Shown one piece after another: positions 1 to 11,956 of a stretch of DNA of 64,000 nucleotides. The DNA lies in NCBI GenBank assembly GCA_016218685.1, contig JACRDD010000004.1, forward strand, positions 124,001 to 188,000. Direction: 5' to 3'. The notes beneath the pieces are model-generated. The model did not search any database and was not told the origin of the DNA. It saw nothing but the letters and a program-made list of their open reading frames with translations. This stretch comes from Desulfobacterales bacterium. GTDB taxonomy: Bacteria > Desulfobacterota > Desulfobacteria > Desulfobacterales > Desulfosarcinaceae. The position numbers and the translations under genes are program-made. Position 1 is the first letter of the stretch. Each line of letters starts with the position of its first letter.

Positions 1-175
1 CTGTCTGGTGGATGCCCATCAAGGTCATGAGCGCATCGGTGGCTTTTTCGGCAGGGGTCGCCGACGGCTGCCCCTGAGGCCGGTGGGAGCGGACCAATCG
101 CACCGCCACGGTGGCGGCGATGATCAGCACAAGACCGATGAGCAGGTATTTGACGAGGTGTTTGCGGTCAGCCAT
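1..175 (-). CDS. lptC: LPS export protein LptC, N-terminal part (3' end outside window)
   Basis: LptC is the bitopic inner-membrane protein that passes lipopolysaccharide from the LptBFG transporter to LptA. Only about 58 residues are inside the window. They start MADRKHLVKYLLIG, give one hydrophobic segment (about residues 9-27) and then a polar Pro/Gln-rich linker, which matches the short anchored N-terminus of LptC. The jellyroll domain that would prove the family lies outside. The start codon sits 8 bases inside the end of kdsC, so the two are translationally coupled. The order kdsA-kdsC-lptC is the classic Kdo/LPS transport arrangement, and that context carries most of the identification. 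Alternative: an unrelated single-pass membrane protein. Confidence 0.7.
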   Translation of the reverse strand, partial: MADRKHLVKYLLIGLVLIIAATVAVRLVRSHRPQGQPSATPAEKATDALMTLMGIHQT

Positions 176-689
176 GGAACAGCTTCTGGACGAGTTCATC
201 CCAGCGGCCCTGGGCCTTGAGAATGGCGTCGCACACTTCGCGTACCGCCCCCCGGCCGCCCTTAGCCCGGGTAACGAGGTGGGCCACGCCAAGCACTGAC
301 TCATGGGCATCGGCCACGGCCACGGCCAGGCCCACCTTTTCCATGATGGCCAGATCGGGAAGGTCGTCGCCCACGAAGGCGGTGGCTGCCGCGGCGATGC
401 CGGTGCGCGCCAGGGCCTGGTCCAGGGATTGGACTTTGTTGCGAATGCCATCGAATATCAAATCGATGCCCAGGTTGGCGCAGCGATGGCGCAAGGCCTC
501 GCCGCTGCGTCCGGTGACGATCCCCACCTGAATGCCGGCCGCCTTGAGCATGCGGATGCCTACGCCGTCCTTGGAATTGAAGATTTTGAACTGCTCGCCG
601 CTGTCGCCATAGATGATTTCGCCGGCGGTCAACACGCCGTCCGCATCCAGGAGCACCATTTGGATTTGTTTGAGGCGTTCTTCGATCAT
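168..689 (-). CDS. kdsC: 3-deoxy-D-manno-octulosonate 8-phosphate phosphatase KdsC
   Basis: KdsC dephosphorylates Kdo-8-phosphate to Kdo, the third step of Kdo synthesis, in the cytoplasm. The 173-residue product has the HAD-family motifs: D15-A-D17-G-V-L-T (nucleophile and acid/base Asp), T59-G-R-S-G (motif II), K85 (motif III) and G-D-D-L-P-D at 107-112 (motif IV). Length fits the cap-less tetrameric KdsC enzymes. I chose the ATG at 689 because the protein then starts MIEERLKQI just before the HAD core and the ATG overlaps the kdsA stop (ATGA). A longer reading from 788 would add 33 arginine/proline-rich residues that lie inside kdsA and look like shadow sequence. Co-transcribed with kdsA and lptC. 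Confidence 0.93.
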   Translation of the reverse strand: MIEERLKQIQMVLLDADGVLTAGEIIYGDSGEQFKIFNSKDGVGIRMLKAAGIQVGIVTGRSGEALRHRCANLGIDLIFDGIRNKVQSLDQALARTGIAAAATAFVGDDLPDLAIMEKVGLAVAVADAHESVLGVAHLVTRAKGGRGAVREVCDAILKAQGRWDELVQKLFHG

Positions 690-1522
690 GGGCCGCCCGG
701 CTCCGCGGTGACCACCTGGCGGATGGTCTTGAGCTGTTTGAGCAGCGCTTCCAGGCTGCCGGTGGGCAGGGTGTTGGGGCCGTCGCACAAGGCGCGGTCG
801 GGGTCGGGGTGCACCTCCATGAAGACCGCATCGGCACCGGCCGCCACTGCGGCCCGGGCCAGAACCGGCGCGTATTCGCGCTGTCCGCCCGAGCTTTTGC
901 CGGCGCCGCCCGGCAACTGCACGCTGTGGGTGGCATCGAAGACCACTGGATAGCCCGTGGCACCCATGATGGGGATAGAGCGCATATCCACCACCAGGTT
1001 ATTGTAGCCGAAGGTGGCCCCCCGTTCGGTGAGCAGAATGCGCCGGTTGCCCGTCGAGGCGATTTTGTCGACGATGTTGGCCATATCCCCAGGGGCCAGA
1101 AACTGGCCCTTCTTGATGTTGATCGTCTTTCCGGTGCGGGCCGCTTCCAGAATGAAATCGGTCTGGCGGCACAAAAAGGCCGGGATTTGGAGCACATCCA
1201 GCACCCGGGCGGCCGGTTCCACCTGGCGGATGTCGTGGATGTCGGAGATCAGCGCGACGCCCAGTTCGGCCTTGATTTGGGCCAGGATGGCCAACCCTTT
1301 CTCCAGACCGGGACCCCGGTATGCATCTATGGAAGTCCGATTGGCCTTGTCGAAGGAGGCTTTGAAGATCAGGGGCAGCCCCAGCGCGTCGGTGAGCCGC
1401 TTGAGAAGGGCGGCGATGGCGAAGGTCGTCTCCGGCGTCTCGATGACGCACGGGCCGGCGATGATGGCCAGCGGCAAGCCGTGGCCGATGCGCAGATTTT
1501 CTATCTGGACGATGGTTTGCAT
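686..1522 (-). CDS. kdsA: 3-deoxy-8-phosphooctulonate synthase KdsA
   Basis: KdsA condenses phosphoenolpyruvate with arabinose-5-phosphate to give Kdo-8-phosphate, the first committed step to the LPS inner core. The 278-residue protein is the usual length. It contains the A-G-P-C-V-I-E motif at residues 22-28 and K-A-S-F-D-K-A-N-R-T-S at 54-64, both diagnostic of the DAHP/Kdo8P synthase TIM barrel. The Cys in the first motif suggests the metal-dependent class, but this is not proven by sequence alone. The stop overlaps the kdsC start by ATGA, so this is the first gene of a kdsA-kdsC-lptC operon. A TTGACT hexamer lies about 30 bases upstream but leaves almost no leader, so I do not call a promoter. 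Confidence 0.95.
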   Translation of the reverse strand: MQTIVQIENLRIGHGLPLAIIAGPCVIETPETTFAIAALLKRLTDALGLPLIFKASFDKANRTSIDAYRGPGLEKGLAILAQIKAELGVALISDIHDIRQVEPAARVLDVLQIPAFLCRQTDFILEAARTGKTINIKKGQFLAPGDMANIVDKIASTGNRRILLTERGATFGYNNLVVDMRSIPIMGATGYPVVFDATHSVQLPGGAGKSSGGQREYAPVLARAAVAAGADAVFMEVHPDPDRALCDGPNTLPTGSLEALLKQLKTIRQVVTAEPGGP

Positions 1523-1651
1523 GTCGGAGACCTACCCCGGCACCGAACAAAAGTCAAGGTAGGAGAGGGGGTAAGTATCTGGGACCTGTTCCATTGGAAT
1601 CTATGACAAAGCCAGAAAAACTTTGCCTTGATAAGCCCCTATGGAGCTGGT

Positions 1652-3070
1652 ATGGTTCGACGTTCAAACGAAAAGGTAAAGGGGGGGGCTAACCCATTGA
1701 ATGCTAAAAACAATACCTTCAGGCTCGGAATCCTGATCCTGCCGGTACTGATCCTCGTTGGGGTGGCGGGATTTTTCTTGTTCAAACGCATGGAGGGTAC
1801 GCCACCCGCCGTGACGCTGGCCTTGGCCACGCCTTCGCTGGGGGCCAGCCAGAATATACCCTTGACCGTGGCCGATCCCAAGAGCGGTATCCGCAAGGTG
1901 ACTGTGGCGTTGGTCAAAGACGGTCAGGAGATTGTGCTGCTGGACAAGACCTTTGCTTCGGCAGGCATCCTCAGCGGGGGCGTGACCCGCGAAGAGCGTT
2001 TGGAAATTCCTTTCGAGCCCAAGAGCAAAGGCATCGGCGACGGCAAAGCCATGTTGCGGATGAAGGTGCGCGATTACTCCTGGCGACGGTGGGGCAATGG
2101 CAACCTCACCGAGCAGGAACAGGAGGTGATGATCGATACCCGGCCGCCGAGCATCGAGGTGCTCAGCAAGCCGCACTACTTCGCCCAGGGCGGGGCGGGG
2201 GTGGTGATCTACAAGCTTTCGGAGATGTGCCCCAAAAGCGGCGTTCTGGTGGGTGATGAATTTTATCCTGGCCAGGCGGGCTTTTTCAAGGATGCGGCCA
2301 TTTACATGACCATGGTGGCCATCGATTGGCAACAGGGGCCGAACACGCCCATGCACGTCATCGCCACCGATCTGGCCGGCAACCAGACGCGCAGCGGCAT
2401 CTCTCATCTGATCAATCCCCGGACGTTCAAGCGGGACCAGATCGAAGTCTCCGACAATTTCCTGGAGTGGAAGATGCCCGAGTTTGTCCAGCAGGTAAAC
2501 GCCGCGCCGGGGGCTTCCAATCTGGATATCTTCCTCAAGGTCAATGGCGAGCTGCGCCGGGCCAATTATGACGTCCTGAAAAAAGTCCTGTCCAAATCGG
2601 ATGCCCAGATTTACTGGAAAGGCGAGTTCCTGCGCCTGCCCGATGCCGCCCCCCGGGCCGGTTTCGCGGACACCCGAGCCTATATGTACCAGGGTAAGAA
2701 GATCGATGAGCAGACCCACATGGGCGTGGATCTGGCCTCCCTGGAACAATCGCCGGTGCCGGCGGGCAACAGCGGCAAGGTGGTCTTTGCCGAGAATTTG
2801 GGTATTTACGGGCTGACCGTGATCATCGATCACGGCATGGGGCTGTTCAGCACTTACTCCCACTTGAGCCATATCGGCGTCACCGTGGGGCAGATGCTGG
2901 CCAAAGGCGAGATCCTGGGCAAGACCGGAACCACCGGCCTGGCCGGCGGCGATCATCTGCACTACGGGATTATGATCTATCACACTTTCGTGAATCCCTT
3001 GGCCTGGTGGGACCCCCAGTGGATTAAGAACAACATTACCAGCAAGATCGACGCCCTGAATCAGCCGTAG
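1652..3070 (+). CDS. membrane-anchored M23 family metallopeptidase (LytM type)
   Basis: Predicted peptidoglycan endopeptidase or division-linked LytM factor acting in the periplasm. The 472-residue product has one N-terminal membrane segment (about residues 24-44), a long central region with beta-rich, Ig-like texture, and a C-terminal M23 domain. The zinc ligands look intact: H356-M-G-V-D360 and H435-L-H437 in the context G-G-D-H-L-H-Y-G, so it is probably catalytic rather than a degenerate LytM activator. The start at 1652 has GGAG five bases upstream. An in-frame ATG at 1628 and a TTG at 1697 behind a run of G are alternatives. It is followed after 6 bases by the DUF39 gene, suggesting co-transcription without obvious functional logic. 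Confidence 0.85.
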   Translation: MVRRSNEKVKGGANPLNAKNNTFRLGILILPVLILVGVAGFFLFKRMEGTPPAVTLALATPSLGASQNIPLTVADPKSGIRKVTVALVKDGQEIVLLDKTFASAGILSGGVTREERLEIPFEPKSKGIGDGKAMLRMKVRDYSWRRWGNGNLTEQEQEVMIDTRPPSIEVLSKPHYFAQGGAGVVIYKLSEMCPKSGVLVGDEFYPGQAGFFKDAAIYMTMVAIDWQQGPNTPMHVIATDLAGNQTRSGISHLINPRTFKRDQIEVSDNFLEWKMPEFVQQVNAAPGASNLDIFLKVNGELRRANYDVLKKVLSKSDAQIYWKGEFLRLPDAAPRAGFADTRAYMYQGKKIDEQTHMGVDLASLEQSPVPAGNSGKVVFAENLGIYGLTVIIDHGMGLFSTYSHLSHIGVTVGQMLAKGEILGKTGTTGLAGGDHLHYGIMIYHTFVNPLAWWDPQWIKNNITSKIDALNQP

Positions 3071-3082
3071 GAGAGCATGGGG

Positions 3083-4264
3083 ATGGCCAGCAAGCCGGTT
3101 CAAAAGAGTATTCAGGAGATCAACGCCCGCATCAAAAGCGGCCAGGTGGTGGTCGTGACCGCCGACGAGATGACCGACATCGTGCGGCGCAAGGGGGCCG
3201 CGGCGGCGGCTCGGGAGGTCGATGTGGTGACCACCGGCACCTTTGCGCCCATGTGTTCGTCCGGGGCCATGATCAACTTCGGTCACAGCGTGCCCGGCAT
3301 CAAGGCGTCGCACGTCTGGATCAACAATGTGCCTGTCTATGGCGGGTTAGCGGCCGTGGATTGCTACCTCGGCGCCACCGAGCCGTGCCTGGACGACCCG
3401 CTCAACAAGGTTCACCCGGGCGAGTTCAATTACGGTGGCGGCCATGTGATCCAGGACCTGGTGGCCGGCAAACCGGTCTATCTGAAGGCCACAGCCTACG
3501 GCACCGATTGCTACCCCAACCGTCAGGTGGAGAAGAAGATCACTCTGGCCGAAATGCCCAACGCCATTTTGTGCAACCCGCGCAACGGCTACCAGAACTA
3601 CAATGTGGCCGTGAACTCCACCAATACGACCATCTACACCTACATGGGCACGCTGAAACCCAAGATGGGCAATGCCAATTACTGCAACGCCGGCCAACTC
3701 AGCCCGCTGTTCAACGATCCTTACTACCGCACGATCGGATTGGGCACGCGCATCTTCCTGGGCGGCGGCGTGGGCTATGTGACCTGGCACGGTACCCAGC
3801 ATCGCCCCGGTGTGGCCCGGGCCGAGAACGGTACGCCCCTGCGGCCGGCCGGCACTTTGTGGGTCATGGGCGATATGAAGCAGATGAGCCCCCGCTGGCT
3901 GGTGGGGGTGAGCATGCAGGGCTACGGCTGTTCCTTGTCCGTGGGATTGGGCGTGCCCATTCCCATCCTGGACGAGGAGATGGCGCGTTACGCCGGCGTG
4001 GGCGATGAAGAGCTCTTCACCCAGGTGATCGACTACGGGGTCACCTACCCCACCGGCGGTTCGGAAACCCTGGGGCAGGTGAGTTACGCCGAACTCAAGA
4101 GCGGGCAGATCACCATCCAGGGCAAAACCATTCCCACGGTGCCGCTGTCGAGCATGGTGCGCGCCCGGGAGATTGCCGCCATTCTTAAGGATTGGATCCA
4201 GAAGGGCTCTTTCTTGTTGGGTGAGCCGCAGTTTACCTTGCCCATGGAAGCCGCGCCGCGCTGA
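3083..4264 (+). CDS. DUF39 homocysteine biosynthesis protein (L-aspartate semialdehyde sulfurtransferase family)
   Basis: Members of this family (MA1821 of Methanosarcina is the studied case) build homocysteine from aspartate semialdehyde and a sulfur donor, usually with a small ferredoxin-like partner. The protein of about 393 residues shows the family's typical core: T-T-G-T-F-A-P-M-C-S-S-G-A near residue 55, N-F-G-H-S, Y-G-G-L-A-A-V-D-C-Y-L-G-A-T-E and F-N-Y-G-G-G-H-V-I-Q-D-L, with several conserved cysteines available for persulfide chemistry. No CBS domains follow, unlike archaeal members, and no NIL/ferredoxin partner is next door. I prefer the ATG at 3083 (GGAG nine bases upstream) over the in-frame ATG at 3077 (three bases). 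Common in Desulfobacterota and methanogens. Confidence 0.88.
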   Translation: MASKPVQKSIQEINARIKSGQVVVVTADEMTDIVRRKGAAAAAREVDVVTTGTFAPMCSSGAMINFGHSVPGIKASHVWINNVPVYGGLAAVDCYLGATEPCLDDPLNKVHPGEFNYGGGHVIQDLVAGKPVYLKATAYGTDCYPNRQVEKKITLAEMPNAILCNPRNGYQNYNVAVNSTNTTIYTYMGTLKPKMGNANYCNAGQLSPLFNDPYYRTIGLGTRIFLGGGVGYVTWHGTQHRPGVARAENGTPLRPAGTLWVMGDMKQMSPRWLVGVSMQGYGCSLSVGLGVPIPILDEEMARYAGVGDEELFTQVIDYGVTYPTGGSETLGQVSYAELKSGQITIQGKTIPTVPLSSMVRAREIAAILKDWIQKGSFLLGEPQFTLPMEAAPR

Positions 4265-4304
4265 GACGGCAACGGACGCGGCATGGCGGAGAGAAGCAGA
4301 TACC

Positions 4305-4868
4305 ATGCGCGCCTTCATTGCCTTTGACCTGCCGCCCGAGATCGCCCGGCTGGCCGCCGACCTGCAGGCGTGCCTGCAGCGCCAGGGTTTGAAACTTCGC
4401 TGGGTGCGGCCGGGCAACATCCATCTGACCCTGCGCTTCCTGGGCGAAATCCCCTCCGAGCAGTCGGCCGACGTGGCCCAGGCCATGCGGATGGCGGTTA
4501 TGGGGAGCGCGCCGGTTCAGCTCGGCGTGCAAGGCATGGGCGTCTTTCCCGGCCTGCGCAAGCCGCGGGTCTTGTGGATGGGGCTGGGCGGCCAAACCGA
4601 GCTGCTCGCCCAGACCGCCGCGCGTTTGGAGGCGGAGCTGGCGCCGTTGGGCATCCCCAGGGAAGATCGGCCCTTCAAGGCCCATTTGACCCTGGCCCGC
4701 ATTCAGACGGCGCTGGATACCCGGTTGCTGCAAGCGGCCCTGGAGGCCTGCGGTGGGTTTAGGCCCCTGGCGTTTAAGGCCGCCGAGATGATCCTTTTCC
4801 AGAGCGACCTGCGGCCCCAGGGACCGATTTATACGCCTCTGGCCAGGGTGCCGATAGGGGCGGCGTGA
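4305..4868 (+). CDS. thpR: RNA 2',3'-cyclic phosphodiesterase (2'-5' RNA ligase family)
   Basis: Member of the 2H phosphoesterase superfamily, which opens 2',3'-cyclic phosphates on RNA ends and can ligate tRNA halves through 2'-5' bonds in vitro. The 187-residue protein begins MRAFIAFDLP, the usual ThpR N-terminus. It carries both H-x-T-x signatures: H40-L-T-L after the context V-R-P-G-N-I, and H127-L-T-L in F-K-A-H-L-T-L-A-R. The ATG at 4305 is preceded by GGAGAG. A longer open frame upstream overlaps the DUF39 gene and is rejected. It lies 51 bases upstream of recA, a neighbourhood seen in several Desulfobacterota; the cellular role of ThpR remains unclear. Confidence 0.93.
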   Translation: MRAFIAFDLPPEIARLAADLQACLQRQGLKLRWVRPGNIHLTLRFLGEIPSEQSADVAQAMRMAVMGSAPVQLGVQGMGVFPGLRKPRVLWMGLGGQTELLAQTAARLEAELAPLGIPREDRPFKAHLTLARIQTALDTRLLQAALEACGGFRPLAFKAAEMILFQSDLRPQGPIYTPLARVPIGAA

Positions 4869-4919
4869 ACCGAAAATGAAGATGGATAGACCATGGCGTC
4901 AACCAATAGGGAGGTCAGC

Positions 4920-5957
<1,038 letters not shown>

Positions 5958-6021
5958 AAGCGGAAGAGTGAAGGTTGAGGCAGTAAGCAGATGCCGTGTG
6001 GCCCGGCAAGGATGGAGCGGT

Positions 6022-8646
<2,625 letters not shown>

Positions 8647-8675
8647 AACACTCAAAAGGATATCCATAAAAAACA

Positions 8676-8699
8676 AAAGGCGCTCGAAAGAGCGCCTTT
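8676..8699. terminator. hairpin terminator between convergent alaS and cheX-like gene
   Basis: A perfect 10-bp inverted repeat, AAAGGCGCTC then GAAA then GAGCGCCTTT, is flanked by A-rich sequence on the left and T-rich sequence on the right. It can therefore terminate both alaS (plus) and the cheX-like gene (minus). The GAAA tetraloop is a stable loop type. Confidence 0.9.
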
Positions 8700-8723
8700 G
8701 CTTTTCGAAGAAAAGAGGTTTGC

Positions 8724-9182
8724 TTATTCTTTTACTTTCAGGGCCACTTCGATGATCATCTCGCCCTTGTCGGTGGTGCAGGGGATGGTGATGATGGGAA
8801 TCCCCGAAGGGTAGCTGACCTTGTGCTTGCCCACCACGACGCTGGGCACCGAGATGGCGTTGTCATTGCTGGGAAAGTCGGTCTTGGCGTTGCCGGCGAT
8901 CATGTTGGCGATTTCGCCTATGGCGTCGGTGCATACCTCGTCCAATTCATGAACCTCTTCGCCGATGAGCACCGAGACCAGTTGAAAGGCCACGGCCTGG
9001 GAGAGGCTGATGACCACGCAGCCGCTGACGTTGCCCGAAAGGCCGATGATGCTGCTGATTTCGTGGGGAACCTCGTTGCCTTTTTTCAAAATCGGCTTGC
9101 CCAATTGAAAGGGCACGGTGATCATGGTCTCGAAGACCCGCTTGACGGCCACCACGAACGGTTTGATGTAGTTTGGATCCAT
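8724..9182 (-). CDS. CheX-like chemotaxis phosphatase domain protein
   Basis: CheX-family proteins dephosphorylate CheY-P and related receiver domains. The 152-residue single-domain product shows the expected alpha/beta pattern and the catalytic E-x-x-N signature in the helix D-A-I-G-E90-I-A-N93-M-I-A-G-N-A-K. It lacks the CheC second motif. It opens MDPNYIKPFVVAVKRVFETM, typical of stand-alone CheX. No chemotaxis genes are near, so its receiver partner is unknown; in Desulfobacterota such orphan CheX proteins are common. The ATG at 9182 has AGAGGTG upstream. A 17-bp palindrome lies at 9224-9240, just above the gene. Confidence 0.85.
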   Translation of the reverse strand: MDPNYIKPFVVAVKRVFETMITVPFQLGKPILKKGNEVPHEISSIIGLSGNVSGCVVISLSQAVAFQLVSVLIGEEVHELDEVCTDAIGEIANMIAGNAKTDFPSNDNAISVPSVVVGKHKVSYPSGIPIITIPCTTDKGEMIIEVALKVKE

Positions 9183-9223
9183 TATATTCGCACCTCTGCC
9201 TTTACTTGTCCGCTAATTCAACC

Positions 9224-9240
9224 ATTCCCGTTCCGGGAAT
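9224..9240. promoter_or_regulatory. 17-bp perfect palindrome upstream of cheX-like gene (candidate operator)
   Basis: The sequence ATTCCCG-TTC-CGGGAAT is a perfect inverted repeat with 7-base arms and a 3-base spacer. It sits 42 bases upstream of the cheX-like start and 126 bases from the end of dapB, in a 183-base AT-richer gap. Its symmetry and length fit a dimeric repressor site, but no cognate regulator is identifiable. It could also be a short hairpin, although there is no U-tract. Confidence 0.4.
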
Positions 9241-9365
9241 TGCCGCATCCGTGGCTGTCCGCGCAGACCGCCATCCGACGCGTCACTTTTATCATCGGCA
9301 TCCAAATGGCGAACTTTACATAAATAATTATGAATTTGGGCGCCGAAGTCATTTTTGTGAGCCGC

Positions 9366-10208
9366 TTAGGAGACCGCGGCGCCCGCCTTGAGCACATCGA
9401 TCATGGAAAAGGCCTTGCTCCGGATGCCTTGCGCCACCTTGTCGGCCAGGAAGCAAACCGCGTCCATGGTGCCGTCGCCGTAGACATCGCGACCGTTGAT
9501 GTTGTGAGTGAATTCGAAGCGCACGGTCTGATCGGGCGACACCAAGGCATAGGTGTGCCAGGCATGACCGGCCAGATGGGCGGGCGGGACGCCCCACAGG
9601 TTGAGTTGGCGTTCGGGGTCGCGCTCCTTTTCGATCTGCTCGGCCCCGAAGGGAATGCCCATGCGATTGAAGTAGGCGACCATGGCTTTGGCCGTGCCGC
9701 TGGTGTCGGCCTTGCCAGCCTGATGGCTTTCGCGGATGGTGAGCCGATAGCCTTTGAAAAGGTTGGGGAAATTCTCGGCCGCATAGGCCATCATGGCCTG
9801 GAAACCCACGATTTGCTTGGCCATGTTGGGGGCGATGACGGCCACATTGCCGCTCTCGACCACCGCTGCCAGCAGCCGCTCGCGGTCGCCGCCCGTGGTG
9901 CCCATCACAAAGGGCAGCTTGTGGCGGCAGTAGAAGTCGGCATTGGCGTTGACGGCCGAGGGATGGGTGAAGTCCACGCTGATGAAGGGCGCTTCGGCAG
10001 CGACGATGGCGGCCATGCGGGCCTCCTGGGCTTGCGGTCGGATCAGTTCGACGGACAGCGTGTCGATCGTGAACTGCTGGGCATCGATATCCGGGCCGGT
10101 AAGGGCGTAAGGCAACACCTTGAAGCGGCGGTCGGCGATAAAGTGGCGGGCGATGACCGTGGCCACGTTGCCGGGCAGTCCGTTGATCATGACATGGATG
10201 GCTGGCAT
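9366..10208 (-). CDS. dapB: 4-hydroxy-tetrahydrodipicolinate reductase, plant-type DapB
   Basis: DapB reduces 4-hydroxy-tetrahydrodipicolinate with NAD(P)H in the diaminopimelate/lysine pathway. The 280-residue protein has a modified N-terminal dinucleotide loop (V-M-I-N-G-L-P-G-N-V-A), D-F-T-H-P-S-A-V, G-T-T-G-G and the substrate-binding motif E-S-H-Q-A-G-K-A-D-T-S-G-T-A. The last motif carries S-H-Q where classical bacterial DapB has H-H-x, and T-S-G-T-A for P-S-G-T-A. This is the form seen in plant enzymes and the related bacterial subgroup. The ATG at 10208 has AGGGAGG upstream. It is 45 bases downstream of the MurU-AmgK gene on the same strand, so co-expression with another envelope-precursor gene is plausible. 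Confidence 0.9.
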   Translation of the reverse strand: MPAIHVMINGLPGNVATVIARHFIADRRFKVLPYALTGPDIDAQQFTIDTLSVELIRPQAQEARMAAIVAAEAPFISVDFTHPSAVNANADFYCRHKLPFVMGTTGGDRERLLAAVVESGNVAVIAPNMAKQIVGFQAMMAYAAENFPNLFKGYRLTIRESHQAGKADTSGTAKAMVAYFNRMGIPFGAEQIEKERDPERQLNLWGVPPAHLAGHAWHTYALVSPDQTVRFEFTHNINGRDVYGDGTMDAVCFLADKVAQGIRSKAFSMIDVLKAGAAVS

Positions 10209-10253
10209 GGGAAACCTCCCTGGGTTGGGTTCCGGTGCGCCGGAACCGGTTGG

Positions 10254-11954
10254 TCAGGATGCGAAGTGTCGTGCCGCTTCGGCCGCCGCCGCTTGCAAGC
10301 GGGGCAGGGCGATGCCGACTTCGGGGATAAGGCGGTTCAGCGTGGCCACGGCCTGGGGCATGTAGGCCTCGAAGCTGCGCTTGCCTTTGACCCGGCTCAA
10401 GAATCCGAAGGCGCCCAGCATCTGCAGGTTGCGCGTCAGGGCGCAGTAGTCGTAGCCGCGCAGAAAAGCCTGAACATCCAAAGCGGCACGTCCGGACAGA
10501 GCTTTCACGGCATAAGCCAGCAGCCGCTCCTGCTCCGGCGGGGTCAGGGCCACGTAGGGGTCGATGAGCAACGAGGCCAGGTCGTACTGCAGCGGCCCGA
10601 GTCGGCCGCCCTGAAAATCGATGAATCGCACGCGGTCGTTCTGAAGCATGATGTTGCGCGACTGCAAATCGCGGTGCATGAATCCCATATGGCCGAAGCG
10701 CAGGGCGCCGTCCGCTAACGGCTCGAATTCGGCGGCCAGATCGTCATAGGAGACCTTCTGACCCAGGAATCCGTTGAGGAAGGCCTCCACGAAATAGCGG
10801 CACTCCCGTTCCAGGATCACGCCGCGATCATAGTGGGTGCTCTGCCAGGTCCAGGCCGTGTCGAACTCCCGGGCGCCGTCGACGGCCATGGGCACCCAGG
10901 CGTCGATCACCTTGCGGTAGAGCGGTTGGCGCGCCTCCGGGGTCAGATCCCGGGCCGCATTCTGCAAATGACGATCTCCCAGGTCTTCAAGAAAGACCAG
11001 GCCGGCAAATGTATCATATAGATAGATGTGTGGTACCGGGGCCCCCCTGGCTTCCAGGTGGCGGCCGATGTGGACGAAGGCGTCGGCCTCCTGGCGGCCG
11101 TCGGGTTGGGCGCAAATGCCGTGGTCGGCGAGGATCAAGCTGCGACCCTCGGCTTGCAGCCGGTGCCAGCGCCGGTCCGACCCGTCGCCCTGGAGCAGTC
11201 GGGCGGCCACATGCGTCCGGGGGCGGCGGCCGAAAGCGGTTTCGAAGGCCAGCGGCGTCATGTGATCCAGGGCTGTGCCGCGGTAGCTTTCGGGCGTACC
11301 GATATCTTGCCAGTAGTGATCGCGGACAATCAAGGCTTTGATCGCTTGGCCGGCACGCAGCATGGCGGTGTAGGCATCGATGATATGGGCCGGGCCGGCC
11401 GGCGGCAAAAAGTCGAGCACCCGGCGGGTCACCACATGGATGCCGGTGAACGCCAGACGTCGGTGGTCGCCGGCGGGTGGCCTGGATTCGTCGAACCCGC
11501 TAACCCAATCCTCGGCATTCACCCAGACCGAATTGAAGCGGGGGAAATCGTGCATCACCATGGTCACCGCACCCTGGTGCGTGCGGTGGAACGCCGTCAC
11601 GCGGGCCAGATCGATATCGGTGACGATGTCGCTGTTGACCACCAGCAGCCATTCGTCCTCGCGCCAGAAATCGGCCACATTGCGGATGGCGCCGCCCGTG
11701 CCCAGGATCTCGGGTTCGTGACGGGTCCGAACGGGCATGGCATAGGATCGGCCGGCCAGGAAACGCTCGATCTGCTCGGGGTGGTAATGGGTGTTGATCA
11801 CCACCTCCCGGCAGCCGGCTTTTTGGAGCCGCTCCAGCGTCAACTCCAGGACGGGACGTCCATTGAGCGTGAACAGTGGTTTGGGCGTGTGCCGGGTAAA
11901 GGGCAGCAGGCGCGTTCCCAATCCGGCGGCAAGTATCAAGGCCTTCATCGGCAT
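10254..11954 (-). CDS. fused MurNAc-1-phosphate uridylyltransferase (MurU-like) and sugar kinase (AmgK-like)
   Basis: Bifunctional protein of 566 residues. Residues 1 to about 235 form a nucleotidyltransferase with the signature L-A-A-G-L-G-T-R-L-L-P-F-T and P-K-P-L, followed by G-T-G-G-A and N-S-D, as in MurU. Residues from about 240 to the end form an aminoglycoside-phosphotransferase fold kinase with the Brenner loop H-R-D-L-Q-S-R-N-I-M and F-I-D-F-Q-G-G-R-L-G-P-L-Q-Y-D-L-A, as in AmgK. In Pseudomonas, AmgK phosphorylates MurNAc and MurU converts the 1-phosphate to UDP-MurNAc, but there they are separate genes. A NamZ-type muramidase is encoded about 4 kb away, supporting a peptidoglycan-recycling role. 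Substrate specificity is inferred; GlcNAc or another hexose is possible. Confidence 0.8.
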   Translation of the reverse strand: MPMKALILAAGLGTRLLPFTRHTPKPLFTLNGRPVLELTLERLQKAGCREVVINTHYHPEQIERFLAGRSYAMPVRTRHEPEILGTGGAIRNVADFWREDEWLLVVNSDIVTDIDLARVTAFHRTHQGAVTMVMHDFPRFNSVWVNAEDWVSGFDESRPPAGDHRRLAFTGIHVVTRRVLDFLPPAGPAHIIDAYTAMLRAGQAIKALIVRDHYWQDIGTPESYRGTALDHMTPLAFETAFGRRPRTHVAARLLQGDGSDRRWHRLQAEGRSLILADHGICAQPDGRQEADAFVHIGRHLEARGAPVPHIYLYDTFAGLVFLEDLGDRHLQNAARDLTPEARQPLYRKVIDAWVPMAVDGAREFDTAWTWQSTHYDRGVILERECRYFVEAFLNGFLGQKVSYDDLAAEFEPLADGALRFGHMGFMHRDLQSRNIMLQNDRVRFIDFQGGRLGPLQYDLASLLIDPYVALTPPEQERLLAYAVKALSGRAALDVQAFLRGYDYCALTRNLQMLGAFGFLSRVKGKRSFEAYMPQAVATLNRLIPEVGIALPRLQAAAAEAARHFAS

Positions 11955-11956
11955 TC

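Noticed and set aside
1520..1556. TTGACT-N17-TAGGTC as a kdsA promoter
   Set aside because: The -10 would lie about eight bases from the ATG, leaving essentially no leader or room for a ribosome site, and the -10 match is poor.
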